Part shown: piece by piece, positions 23,900 through 31,777 of the stretch
How the letters are laid out: each line of letters starts with the position of its first letter
How positions within the stretch are numbered: position 1 is the stretch's first letter
Assembly (NCBI RefSeq): GCF_001612845.1
Contig: NZ_BDBF01000010.1
Location: 124,001-188,000, forward strand
Origin: Nocardia elegans NBRC 108235
GTDB lineage: Bacteria > Actinomycetota > Actinomycetes > Mycobacteriales > Mycobacteriaceae
DNA: 64,000 bases
Reading direction: 5' to 3'
Notes under the pieces: generated by a model
The model's input: the letters and a program-made list of their open reading frames with translations, nothing else
Told to the model about the DNA's origin: nothing
The model's database searches: none
Position numbers and translations under genes: made by a program

Positions 23900-24771
23900 A
23901 ACCGGCCGCCTTCGACTATCACGCCCCCGGCTCGGCCGAGGAGGCGGTGACGCTGCTGGCCGAACTCGGTGACGAGGCCAAGGTCATCGCCGGCGGCCAG
24001 AGCCTGGTGCCGATGCTGGCATTGCGGCTGGCGGTCTTCGACCATCTCGTCGACCTGCGGCGAGTCGACGACCTGCGCGGTATCGAGGCCGGGGCCTCGA
24101 GTGTGCGGATCGGTGCGGGGACCACCCACGCGGCGGTCGGCGCCTCCGCGGAGGTCCGCCGGGCGGTTCCGCTGCTGCACCGGGCGACACCGCTGATCGG
24201 ACACTTCCAGATCCGCAACCGCGGCACCATCGGCGGCTCCATCGCCCATGCCGACGCCGCGGCCGAATATCCGGTGGTGGCGCTGACCCTGGACGCCGAG
24301 ATCGAGGCGTTGTCACCGCGCGGGCGGCGCACTCTCGCGGCCGCGGACTTCTTCACCGGCATGTGGACCACCGCGCTCGAACCCGACGAACTGGTCACCG
24401 CGATCACGTTCCCGGTCCGATCCGGGCGCAGCGGCTTCGCGATCGAGGAATTCACCAGGCGCAGCGGTGATTTCGCCATGGCCGGGGCGGCGATAGCGGT
24501 CCGGCTGGACGGGGACTCCCGCATCGACCGCTGCGCGATCGGACTGTTCGGCCTCGCGCCGACCCCGGTGCGGGCGCTTCGGGCCGAGGCCGCACTGCTG
24601 GGGCGGCCCGCCGATGCGGTGGCGGCCGAGGAGGTCGGCGCCGCGGCGACCGCGGACCTGACCGCGATCTCGTCGGATGTGCACGGTTCGGCCGAATACC
24701 GCCGCCGGCTCGGTGCGGCGATGGTGGCGCGGGCGTGGGGCCGCGCGATAGAGGAGGCGAGCAATGACTGA
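23896..24771 (+). CDS. Molybdenum hydroxylase FAD-binding subunit (CoxM family)
   Basis: This 291-aa flavoprotein subunit passes electrons from the iron-sulfur subunit to an acceptor. FAD-binding motifs are VIAGGQSLVPML near residue 34 and RGTIGGSIAHADAAAEYP near residue 111. The C-terminal CO-dehydrogenase flavoprotein domain includes EEFTRRSGDFAMAGAAIAV. It starts inside the stop of the large-subunit gene and overlaps the small-subunit gene by 8 nt. The order large-medium-small differs from the classical coxMSL order. Confidence 0.92.
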   Translation: MKPAAFDYHAPGSAEEAVTLLAELGDEAKVIAGGQSLVPMLALRLAVFDHLVDLRRVDDLRGIEAGASSVRIGAGTTHAAVGASAEVRRAVPLLHRATPLIGHFQIRNRGTIGGSIAHADAAAEYPVVALTLDAEIEALSPRGRRTLAAADFFTGMWTTALEPDELVTAITFPVRSGRSGFAIEEFTRRSGDFAMAGAAIAVRLDGDSRIDRCAIGLFGLAPTPVRALRAEAALLGRPADAVAAEEVGAAATADLTAISSDVHGSAEYRRRLGAAMVARAWGRAIEEASND

Positions 24772-25300
24772 GGTCGATATCGAGGTGCGTATCAACGGCT
24801 TCCGCCGCCGCGACAGCGTTGCGCCCCGGCTGACGCTGGCCGATTATCTGCGCGACCGCTGCGGGCTGACCGGCACCCACCTCGGCTGTGAACACGGCGT
24901 GTGCGGCGCCTGCACGGTCCTGCTCGACGGCGCCGCGGTGCGCTCCTGCCTGATCTTCGCGGTCCAGGCCGACGGCGCCGAGATCACCACCGTCGAGGGC
25001 ATCGCGGGCCCCGACGGGAAATTGTCGGCGGTGCAGGAGGCCTTCCGCGCCGAACACGGATTGCAGTGCGGCTTCTGCACGCCCGGCTTCATCGTGTCCG
25101 CGACCGCATTCCTGCGTGAGAATCCCGACCCCACCGACACCGAGATTCGCGAGGCGATCTCGGGAAATCTGTGCCGCTGCACCGGATATCAGGGCATCGT
25201 GCGCGCGGTCCGTGCCGCCGCCGATGCGCGCGAGGCCGGTGCCGAATCGTCCACCGGCGACGAGGCGGCCGATATCGCACCCGCCGCCCGGCGGGCCTGA
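24764..25300 (+). CDS. Molybdenum hydroxylase [2Fe-2S] subunit (CoxS family)
   Basis: This 178-aa subunit binds two [2Fe-2S] clusters. The plant-ferredoxin-type cluster has CEHGVCGACTVLLDG plus the later Cys of VRSCL. The second cluster has CGFCTPGF and CRCTGYQG. The last 25 residues are an acidic, Ala-rich tail beyond the usual family length. It transfers electrons from the molybdenum centre to FAD. The coupled overlaps with its neighbours show one operon. Confidence 0.95.
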   Translation: MTEVDIEVRINGFRRRDSVAPRLTLADYLRDRCGLTGTHLGCEHGVCGACTVLLDGAAVRSCLIFAVQADGAEITTVEGIAGPDGKLSAVQEAFRAEHGLQCGFCTPGFIVSATAFLRENPDPTDTEIREAISGNLCRCTGYQGIVRAVRAAADAREAGAESSTGDEAADIAPAARRA

Positions 25301-25317
25301 TCCGACCGAGGACCTTC

Positions 25318-25998
25318 ATGAAACTCGACAACACGTTCACCATTCCCGTTCCGGCCGCGCAGGCCTGGCCGGTACTGCTCGACCTCGAACGCATCGCACC
25401 GTGTGTGCCCGGCGCGATCATCACCTCGCGCGAGGGCGACGATTTCCACGGCCGGATCAAGGTCAAACTCGGCCCGGTGGGGTTGAGCTACAACGGGATC
25501 ATCAAGGTCGTCTCGCAGGACGAACAGGCCGGGGTCGCGGTGCTCGAGGGCCGCGGCCGTGAAGCGCGCGGCAACGGCACGGCGAAGGCGACCATCACCT
25601 GCCGATTGGTCGAGAACGACGGCAGCACAGACGTTTTCGTCGATACTGATCTGGCGATCACCGGTAAGCCCGCCCAGTTCGGCCGGGGTGCGCTGGCCGA
25701 TGTCGCGGGGACGCTGATCGGGCAGTTCGCCACCAATCTCGCCGACGAGATCACCGCCTCGGCACTGCCGCCGGCCGAACCACTGCGCGCCGTCACGCAG
25801 TCGCCGGACACGGGCGCGGCCACTGTCACCGCGCCACGGCAGCGCAGCGTCGCCGCCGCGCCGCGGACCCCGGCGGAGCCGCTGGATCTGCTCGCGGCCG
25901 CGGGGTCCGGAAATCTGGTGCGCTACGGCGGATTCGCGGCGGCGCTGCTGATCGTGGTGCTGGTGGCCGCGCTCCGGCGGCGAGCACGACAGGGCTGA
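25318..25998 (+). CDS. CoxG-family SRPBCC protein with C-terminal membrane anchor
   Basis: This 226-aa protein has an N-terminal CoxG/SRPBCC domain (LDNTFTIPVPAAQAWPVLLD ... VDTDLAITGKPAQFGRGALA) of about 150 residues. A Pro/Thr/Ala linker and a C-terminal membrane helix follow (YGGFAAALLIVVLVAAL, about 202-219) with a basic end. CoxG in CO dehydrogenase systems recruits the enzyme to the membrane and helps electrons reach the quinone pool; the tail anchor fits that role. It follows the small-subunit gene by 17 nt and is probably the last gene of the operon. Confidence 0.85.
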   Translation: MKLDNTFTIPVPAAQAWPVLLDLERIAPCVPGAIITSREGDDFHGRIKVKLGPVGLSYNGIIKVVSQDEQAGVAVLEGRGREARGNGTAKATITCRLVENDGSTDVFVDTDLAITGKPAQFGRGALADVAGTLIGQFATNLADEITASALPPAEPLRAVTQSPDTGAATVTAPRQRSVAAAPRTPAEPLDLLAAAGSGNLVRYGGFAAALLIVVLVAALRRRARQG

Positions 25999-26008
25999 CC
26001 GGGCCGCG

Positions 26009-26560
26009 TCAGCGCTCGAGGTCGCCGGGTTCGTCGATATCGCGGCCGGTGGCCAGATCACCGCATTCCACGGTCTGCGCGGGGACAGTGCGCAGATAGG
26101 CGGCGGCACCGCGGTCACCGGACAGGGTCGGCAGCAGGTCGGCCCAGTGCCGGCGGGCGATCACCACGGGATGGCCGGGGCGTCCGGCGAAACTCGCGCG
26201 CGCGATACCGGACGGGTCGGCCATCGCTCGCTCGATCACCCGGGCGACGACATCCGCGCCGACATCGGGCGTATCCACCACGTGCAGAGCGACGTAGGCA
26301 CCGTCGAGCCGCTGCGCCGCACCGATTCCCGTGCGCACCGACGCGCTCATTCCCTCGGCCCACTCCTGCGCCACCACCGTGGTGGTCGCGGGAATGGGTG
26401 GGACCTCGGCGGCGCCGAGCACCACCACGACCTCCGCGCACCCGCCGTCGCGCAGTGCGTTCACCGCGGTGGTCAGCCAGTCGCCGACGGTGGCCTTGGG
26501 ACGGCCGAATCGCCGTCCCGCCCCGGCGGCGAGGACGACTCCGACGACTCGATCCGACAT
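26009..26560 (-). CDS. MobA/MocA-like nucleotidyltransferase (molybdenum cofactor cytidylyltransferase)
   Basis: This 183-aa protein has the nucleotide-binding start VVGVVLAAGAGRRFGRPKA and the DTPDVG metal-binding region. Late in the sequence are GRPGHPVVIARRHWADLLP, GDRGAAAYL and the DIDEPGDL ending typical of MobA-like NTP transferases. MocA relatives attach CMP to molybdopterin for enzymes like the adjacent hydroxylase. It converges on the coxG gene (10-nt gap) and is divergent from the TetR gene. I chose start 26560 because the GxGxR loop must be near the N-terminus. Confidence 0.85.
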   Translation of the reverse strand: MSDRVVGVVLAAGAGRRFGRPKATVGDWLTTAVNALRDGGCAEVVVVLGAAEVPPIPATTTVVAQEWAEGMSASVRTGIGAAQRLDGAYVALHVVDTPDVGADVVARVIERAMADPSGIARASFAGRPGHPVVIARRHWADLLPTLSGDRGAAAYLRTVPAQTVECGDLATGRDIDEPGDLER

Positions 26561-26734
26561 GGTTGGCCTCTCGGTGGGGAAACTGCTGTGGCGCCAATGT
26601 AATAGCGGAAACGCCGGTCCTTTGTGGACTCGGCCAATTCGCCGTCGCAAGCCGCCGAACAGGCGAAATATCGTTCGCGGGCATCCTAGGATGAGCAACC
26701 GACCAACAGGCGCGAGATTAGGTAGGAGTGCGTG

Positions 26735-27370
26735 ATGCCGTCCAAGGCGGTCGGTCAGCGTCGACGCCCGACGCAGGAGCGTGCGAAGGAAACCCGCCAG
26801 CACATCCTCGACACCGCGGCGCGGTTGTTCGGTGAGCGCGGGATCGAGAACACCTCGACCAACCGGATCGCCGCCGAGGCCGGTCTCAGCATCGGCACCG
26901 TCTACCGGTACTTCTCCGACCGCACGGTCATCGTCGAGGAATTGCTGGAACGACTGCTGGAGAGCATCGAACGCCGCTTCACCGAACGGCTGGATCGCGC
27001 GGACCGCTCGGTCGAGGATATGACCGCCGACATCCTCGTTGCCATCTGCGACGAACTGGTCGACAACGCGAAACTGGTTCGCGCCCTGGCCGCCGGAGTG
27101 CAGTTCTACAACAGCGGCATCCCCGAATTCGAACCCCGCTTGCGCCTACTGGTGAAGGTCCTGCTGATCCAGATCCTCGGCCCCAGCGACGACCACGAAC
27201 TCGACGTCATGGCCTTCGTCCTCGTGAACACCGGTTTCTCCGCGGTCCTGCGCGCCTCCGCCCTCGAGGTCGACCCCGAGGAACGCCGCGAAGCCATCGT
27301 CATGACCGCCCGCATGATCGGCGCCTGGAGCACCGCGGAAATCGAACGCCGCGCGGCGAATTCGGCCTGA
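26735..27370 (+). CDS. TetR-family transcriptional regulator
   Basis: This 211-aa regulator has an N-terminal HTH (RQHILDTAARLFGERGIENTS ... GLSIGTVYRYFSDR) and an all-helical ligand domain. ATG 26735 lies 6 nt after TAGGAG; GTG 26732 is an alternative. It is divergent from the MobA-like gene with about 170 nt between, so it may control that gene and perhaps the hydroxylase operon. The ligand cannot be inferred. Confidence 0.85.
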   Translation: MPSKAVGQRRRPTQERAKETRQHILDTAARLFGERGIENTSTNRIAAEAGLSIGTVYRYFSDRTVIVEELLERLLESIERRFTERLDRADRSVEDMTADILVAICDELVDNAKLVRALAAGVQFYNSGIPEFEPRLRLLVKVLLIQILGPSDDHELDVMAFVLVNTGFSAVLRASALEVDPEERREAIVMTARMIGAWSTAEIERRAANSA

Positions 27371-27422
27371 GCGCTCCTTCGCGCCACCGAGCGCGGGCCG
27401 CTGGCGGGAATACCGTGCCCGG

Positions 27423-27851
27423 ATGACGATGATTCGAGCCGGTCGCGATCTCGCGGCGGATATCCGGGTGCGCTCGCTGTTGTCGGCGGCCGTGGGTGGC
27501 GGCCGGGCCCGCCTCGACGCGGTACTGCGCCGATATCGCGACGATCCGGCGACCGGTCTGCTCGCGGTGTTTTTGGCGGACGAACCGATCGGCGTGGCCG
27601 GATACGAGCGGTGCGCGGACCGGATCGTCCTGCTCCATATCGCGACATCGCTGCGCGGGCGCGGGGTCGGCCGGCGGTTGGTGGCGCGACTCCGCGCGGA
27701 CGATCCCGCGCTGCCGATCGTCGCCGAAACGGACCGCTCGGCGCTCGGCTTCTACGCGGCGCTCGGATTCACCACGACCTCGCTGGGCGAGAAGTATCCG
27801 GGCGTCGAGCGATTCCGGGTTCGCCTCGCGGCCGGTGATGACAGCGACTGA
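27423..27851 (+). CDS. GNAT-family N-acetyltransferase
   Basis: This 142-aa protein has the GNAT acetyl-CoA loop in IATSLRGRGVGRRLVARL (the R/Q-x-x-G-x-G/A motif) and the C-terminal ETDRSALGFYAALGFTTTSLG, where FYAALGF is the usual motif B. The N-terminal substrate side is not distinctive, so the acceptor is unknown. It begins 52 nt after the TetR gene. Confidence 0.8.
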   Translation: MTMIRAGRDLAADIRVRSLLSAAVGGGRARLDAVLRRYRDDPATGLLAVFLADEPIGVAGYERCADRIVLLHIATSLRGRGVGRRLVARLRADDPALPIVAETDRSALGFYAALGFTTTSLGEKYPGVERFRVRLAAGDDSD

Positions 27852-27937
27852 CATCGAGGTGTAGCGTGATGGCAGTCGCTGACATCGGCGGCCGCCGTGC
27901 GAGAGGTGCGGCGTATTCCTCGCGGGAAGGTCTTTCC

Positions 27938-28840
27938 ATGCGCGTATTCATCACCGGGGCGTCGGGACATGTGGGGTCCGCGGTCGTGCCCGAACTGCTG
28001 TCAGCGGGACACGAAGTGATCGGACTGGCACGATCGGATGCTTCGGCCGCGGCGTTGGAGGCCGCGGGAGCGCAGGTGCAGCGCGGAAATCTGGACGATC
28101 CGGAGGCACTGGCCGAGGCGGCGGCCGCGGCCGACGGCGTGATCCACCTGGCGTTCAAACACGAGAACATGATCGCCGGGGACTTCCTCGGTGCGGCGGA
28201 TGCCGATCTCCGAGTCGTCCGCGCGTTCGGTGAGGCCCTGGCGGGGTCGGGTAAGCCGCTGGTCAGCACGTCCGGAACGGGTCTGCTCGCGGCCCTGGGA
28301 CGAACCGGCACGGAGGCCGACTCGCTGCCGGCCGGCCCGCGCATCGACTCCGAGAACGAGGTGATCGGGTTCGCCGAGCGCGGAATCCGATCCAGCGTGG
28401 TCCGGCTGCCACCGACCGTGCACAGCACCCTCGACCGCCAGGGTTTCGTCCCCATCCTGATCGCCACAGCCCGCGAGAAGGGTGTGTCCGCCTACGTCGG
28501 CGAGGGCACAAACCGCTGGCCCGCCGGCCACACCCTCGACGCGGCGAACCTGTACCGCCTGGCTCTCGAATCCGCCCCCGCCGGCACCCGCCTGCACGCC
28601 GTCGGCGACGAAGGCATCCCGCTGCGCCGCATCGCCGAGGTGATCGGCCGCCACCTCGACGTCCCCATCGTGAGCATCGCCGCCGAGGACGCCCCCGCCC
28701 ACTTCGGTTTCCTCGCCCCCATGGTCCAACTGGACAACCCCACCACGGCCGAGGCGACCCCGGCCCTGCTCGGATGGAAACCCTTGCACCCCAACCTCAT
28801 CGAGGACCTGGAGGAGGGCCACTACTTCACCGGGCGATAA
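27938..28840 (+). CDS. NAD-dependent epimerase/atypical SDR family oxidoreductase
   Basis: This 300-aa protein is an extended or atypical SDR. The dinucleotide-binding motif is VFITGASGHVGSAVVPEL, and GVIHLAFKHEN and LVSTSGTG follow the family pattern. The usual Tyr-x3-Lys is not obvious (the region around RIDSENEVIGFAERGIR lacks it), as in several NmrA/atypical SDRs. I chose ATG 27938 because GGGAAGG precedes it and the Rossmann fold starts at once. A product on an alcohol or sugar cannot be assigned. Confidence 0.8.
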   Translation: MRVFITGASGHVGSAVVPELLSAGHEVIGLARSDASAAALEAAGAQVQRGNLDDPEALAEAAAAADGVIHLAFKHENMIAGDFLGAADADLRVVRAFGEALAGSGKPLVSTSGTGLLAALGRTGTEADSLPAGPRIDSENEVIGFAERGIRSSVVRLPPTVHSTLDRQGFVPILIATAREKGVSAYVGEGTNRWPAGHTLDAANLYRLALESAPAGTRLHAVGDEGIPLRRIAEVIGRHLDVPIVSIAAEDAPAHFGFLAPMVQLDNPTTAEATPALLGWKPLHPNLIEDLEEGHYFTGR

Positions 28841-28851
28841 CCCGGAAGCAC

Positions 28852-28871
28852 CGGCCGGCCCACACCGGCCG
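28852..28871. terminator. Short GC hairpin between convergent genes
   Basis: CGGCCGG (28852-28858) and CCGGCCG (28865-28871) form a 7-bp stem with a 6-nt loop between the SDR stop and the end of the DUF2255 gene. It is a modest candidate terminator. Confidence 0.35.
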
Positions 28872-28908
28872 CCGGCGCTCACCGCATGCGCGGACTGCCC
28901 ATTCCGAA

Positions 28909-29283
28909 CTACCCGACGGCGTCCATGCGCAGGGTGGTGTTCTCGGCGGCGGGGGCCAGCATGGGTTCGAGGGCGGTGGGCTGGTCGCGGTACTTCGACT
29001 CGTAGGCCTTGCGGACGCGGTCGTTGGCGTAGGAGTCGGTGACCGGGTGCAGGGTCACATCGGTTTCCACGCCGTGGGCGCGGATCCGTGCGCCGCGGGT
29101 GTGCATGGCGTGGCGGTACCAGTCGCCGGATCGGCCGTAGGCGGAGCGGATGTAGAGATCGTTGTCGACGCGCACCACCCAGATGGTGGTCCAATCCCGC
29201 AGTGCGCCACTCTCGTAATAGCTGGTGATCTGCAGTTCCTCGGAAGATCCGATCCGATCGAGCTGAGCGGCGGTCCAGGCCAT
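28909..29283 (-). CDS. DUF2255 family protein
   Basis: This 124-aa protein begins AWTAAQLDRIGSSEELQITS and has WVVRVDNDLYIRSAYGRSGD and WYRHAMHTRGARIRAHGVE, the pattern of DUF2255, a small split-barrel-like family often annotated as nitroreductase/pyridoxamine-oxidase-related. Cofactor binding is not shown. Start ATG 29283. It is separated from mftE upstream by about 70 nt on the same strand. Confidence 0.8.
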   Translation of the reverse strand: MAWTAAQLDRIGSSEELQITSYYESGALRDWTTIWVVRVDNDLYIRSAYGRSGDWYRHAMHTRGARIRAHGVETDVTLHPVTDSYANDRVRKAYESKYRDQPTALEPMLAPAAENTTLRMDAVG

Positions 29284-29356
29284 GTCGTTACCTCCATCGA
29301 TCGCGATGCAGTGGTTCGCCCAGGCTAGGCCGATTCCCGGCGGCGATGGGGCTGCC

Positions 29357-30040
29357 TCAGCGCGGTTCGGGGAACCTTTCGGCGACCGTGGCGATCAATG
29401 CGCCGGCCCAGCGGTCGAGGATCCGCGCGCCCTCGGCGGCGTCGGCGGTGGTCGGATCGCCGAGTATTCCGTTGGCGCTCACCGCTTTCACCCCGCCGGA
29501 CCGCAGCCGCGGCATCAACTCCCGCAGCGGCTGGGTGGCGCCGGGTTCGGCGCGGTGCATCGTCACCCGCGCCGGGGCCAGGTGGAGCATGACCGAGGTT
29601 TCCCCGTGTCCGGCGTGGGTGTCGTCGGCCGGACCGGTCGGCGACCACACCAGCGTCGATCGGCCCTCCGCGGTGAGCAGGCGTTGGGCGGCCCGCAGTG
29701 GCTCGAGGTTTCCGCCGTGCCCGTTCACCAGGATCACGCCCGCGAATTCGTCTGCAGAGCGCACCAATTCGACGATCAGCAGTTCCAGGGCGCGGTGCCC
29801 GATCGACAATGTCCCCGGGAATCCGGCGTGTTCACCACTCGAGCCGTACGGAATCTCCGGCGCCGCGACGATATCCGGACGCGTGGCGACCAGACGGCGG
29901 CACAGTTCCACCGCCACGGTGGTGTCGGTGCCCAGCGGCAGATGCGGTCCGTGTTGTTCGGTCGCGCCGAGCGGAATCGCCAGCAGCGGCGCGCGGTCGG
30001 CCTCGGCGAGGTCCGCCGAGGTCAGATCAGCCAGACGCAT
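29357..30040 (-). CDS. mftE: Mycofactocin system creatininase-family peptidase MftE
   Basis: This 227-aa protein is a metal-dependent creatininase-fold enzyme. Motifs include LLAIPLGATEQHGPHLPLGTD, IPYGSSGEHAGFPGTLSIG and ILVNGHGGN with metal ligands, and HAGHGETSVMLHL. In mycofactocin biosynthesis MftE cleaves the modified MftA peptide to release the Val-Tyr-derived core. ATG 30040 has GGAGA 6 nt upstream and lies inside the end of mftF (14-nt overlap), so the two are coupled. MftA, MftB, MftC and MftD are not found near it. Another creatininase activity is the alternative if it is detached from the pathway. Confidence 0.82.
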   Translation of the reverse strand: MRLADLTSADLAEADRAPLLAIPLGATEQHGPHLPLGTDTTVAVELCRRLVATRPDIVAAPEIPYGSSGEHAGFPGTLSIGHRALELLIVELVRSADEFAGVILVNGHGGNLEPLRAAQRLLTAEGRSTLVWSPTGPADDTHAGHGETSVMLHLAPARVTMHRAEPGATQPLRELMPRLRSGGVKAVSANGILGDPTTADAAEGARILDRWAGALIATVAERFPEPR

Positions 30041-31412
30041 CACTGTCTCCGTCGGTTCGATACAGCAGCGGCACCACCGGCTCGGCGGTCCGCGCCCGCA
30101 GACAGCCGGCCCACACTCCCGTCCCGTAGGCGAGATCGTCGGCGATGCGCAACAGTCCGGCCCGCGGATCCCGGCCGGCCGCCACCGCGCGGGCCATCAC
30201 CGGCAGGTAGGCCGCGAGCAGCAACCGGCGGCCGCGGCGGCTGAACAAGGCTGCCGGCCACCAGATTCGGCGCAGCGCATCGGCGAGCTGACGCACCGCG
30301 GACACTTCGGCCTCGCCGACCACCGTCGCGGCCATCGACGCCGGCATCCCGGCAGTACGCAGCCGCCGCAGCTGCCGCACCGGTTCGACGGCCGTCACGA
30401 TGCCGAACCACGGGCGGCCCAGCGCGATCGTGACCCAGCGGAACGCGGTGCTGCGAGGCAGGCGCGCGCAATACAGGTGTCCCGGATGTCGCCGCGCCAG
30501 GACAGCGGCCGAGGTGCCGTAGTCGTAGCGCTGTCGCAGCCATGCCCGCAGCGTGGTGCGCGGCTCGTGCCGAACGACCGAATCGGGTTGGTACCGAACG
30601 ACTTTCCCGTCACCCACGAGCCGCCAGACCAGATCGACATCCTCGCCGTAGCGCAGGCTTTCGTCGAATCCGCCCGCTCGTTCCCACGCCGACCGCCGCA
30701 CGACCAGCGCCGCGGTCGGGACGTAGGAGATGCGCCCGCCCGGCCGCACCACCGCCGGTTCGCCACCCATATCCAGGCTCGACCGGTGGGCCTCGTAGCT
30801 GCCGAGCACACCGTGCTCGAAGGTCCGCACCCGAGGAGCCACGGCCGCGACCGCGGGATCGTCGAACAGCGGCAGGAGCGGGTCGAGCCAGCCCGGATCG
30901 GGCACGATATCCGAATCGAGAAAGGCGATCAGCTCGGTGGCGACCGCGCGGCATCCGCTGTTGCGGGCTGCCGCCGGGCCGCGCGCGGACGCGTGCCGGA
31001 CGATCGTCACGGTCGGTGTCGCGTGCGTGCGGTCCCCGTCCTCGGCGACACCATCGGTGATCGGCTCGGCCGAACCGTCGTCGACCACGATGCGGGAGCT
31101 CACGTCACCGGTCGCGGCGAGCAGCCGGGTGAGTCCAGGGAGGTTGTCCTTGACCGGGACCACGACCGTGACATCGGCTGTGGTGTGGCGGCCCTGCCCG
31201 ACTACCGGGTGCGCGACGCCCGCCGCCAGCATCCGCTGCGCCAGCGCCTGCGCGCTCGTATCACTGCCGACCGGCTCGCCCGCGAACCACGCCCGCACTC
31301 GGCGGGCGCCGGCGGGAGAGAGGCGCAGCATTCGTAGCGGACTGCCGCCGAGCAGTACTCGTCCGTCGGGCGAGGACCGCAACCGCGCGTCCGGACGCAG
31401 CGTGACGGTCAC
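30027..31412 (-). CDS. mftF: Mycofactocin biosynthesis glycosyltransferase MftF
   Basis: This 461-aa GT2 glycosyltransferase matches MftF over its length. It has an N-terminal PqqD-like piece (LLGGSPLRMLRLSPAG), the GT2 strand DVTVVVPVKDN, HASARGPAAARNSGC and the DxD-type AFLDSDIVPDPGWLDPLL. GGFDESLRYGEDVDLVWRL follows, and the C-terminal membrane-associated part ends with DDLAYGTGVWAGCLRAR. MftF adds beta-1,4-linked glucose units to premycofactocin. The start is GTG with GGAGG 10 nt upstream. The gene order here (F then E) is the reverse of the common mftABCDEF order. Confidence 0.9.
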   Translation of the reverse strand: MTVTLRPDARLRSSPDGRVLLGGSPLRMLRLSPAGARRVRAWFAGEPVGSDTSAQALAQRMLAAGVAHPVVGQGRHTTADVTVVVPVKDNLPGLTRLLAATGDVSSRIVVDDGSAEPITDGVAEDGDRTHATPTVTIVRHASARGPAAARNSGCRAVATELIAFLDSDIVPDPGWLDPLLPLFDDPAVAAVAPRVRTFEHGVLGSYEAHRSSLDMGGEPAVVRPGGRISYVPTAALVVRRSAWERAGGFDESLRYGEDVDLVWRLVGDGKVVRYQPDSVVRHEPRTTLRAWLRQRYDYGTSAAVLARRHPGHLYCARLPRSTAFRWVTIALGRPWFGIVTAVEPVRQLRRLRTAGMPASMAATVVGEAEVSAVRQLADALRRIWWPAALFSRRGRRLLLAAYLPVMARAVAAGRDPRAGLLRIADDLAYGTGVWAGCLRARTAEPVVPLLYRTDGDSDASG

Positions 31413-31512
31413 AACGGCACAACCTCCATCGGCACGACTCGGCCGGCACCGGCCGCGTCCGGAACGAACCAGACCAGGCTACGTGTGCTACTGGAGGACG
31501 TGGCCGGTGGAT

Positions 31513-31722
31513 CTATTCGATGCCGAGTGTCACCTCGGTCGATTTGATCAGCACCTTGACCGTCGAGCCCTCGGTGAGGCCGAGATCGTCCACGGCATCG
31601 CGGGTGATCGACGAGGTGATCTCGTCTCCGCCGGTGAGGCGGACCCGCACGACTGCCATGGCCTCACCGCGAGTGACCGAGACGACGGTGCCGTCGAGTT
31701 GATTTCGGGTGCTCAGGCGCAT
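31513..31722 (-). CDS. Molbindin-like Mop (single TOBE domain) protein
   Basis: This 69-aa protein is a single Mop domain: RNQLDGTVVSVTRGEAMAVV, VRLTGGDEITSSITRDAV, then a C-terminal strand (VKVLIKSTEVTLGI). Molbindins form hexamers or trimers that store molybdate or tungstate. It is the second Mop protein in the window; the other has an HTH and heads modABC. It lies between the LLM gene (55 nt upstream) and mftF (100 nt downstream) on the same strand, so it may be co-transcribed with either. Confidence 0.85.
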   Translation of the reverse strand: MRLSTRNQLDGTVVSVTRGEAMAVVRVRLTGGDEITSSITRDAVDDLGLTEGSTVKVLIKSTEVTLGIE

Positions 31723-31777
31723 GCGGCGACCATACGCCCGCGACCTGCTGCCGCGAGGGAGGGCGGAGTCGGCGCGT

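Noticed and set aside
21548..25998. Aerobic CO dehydrogenase (coxMSL) assignment
   Set aside because: The large subunit lacks the AYRCSFR loop with the copper-binding Cys, and the gene order differs.
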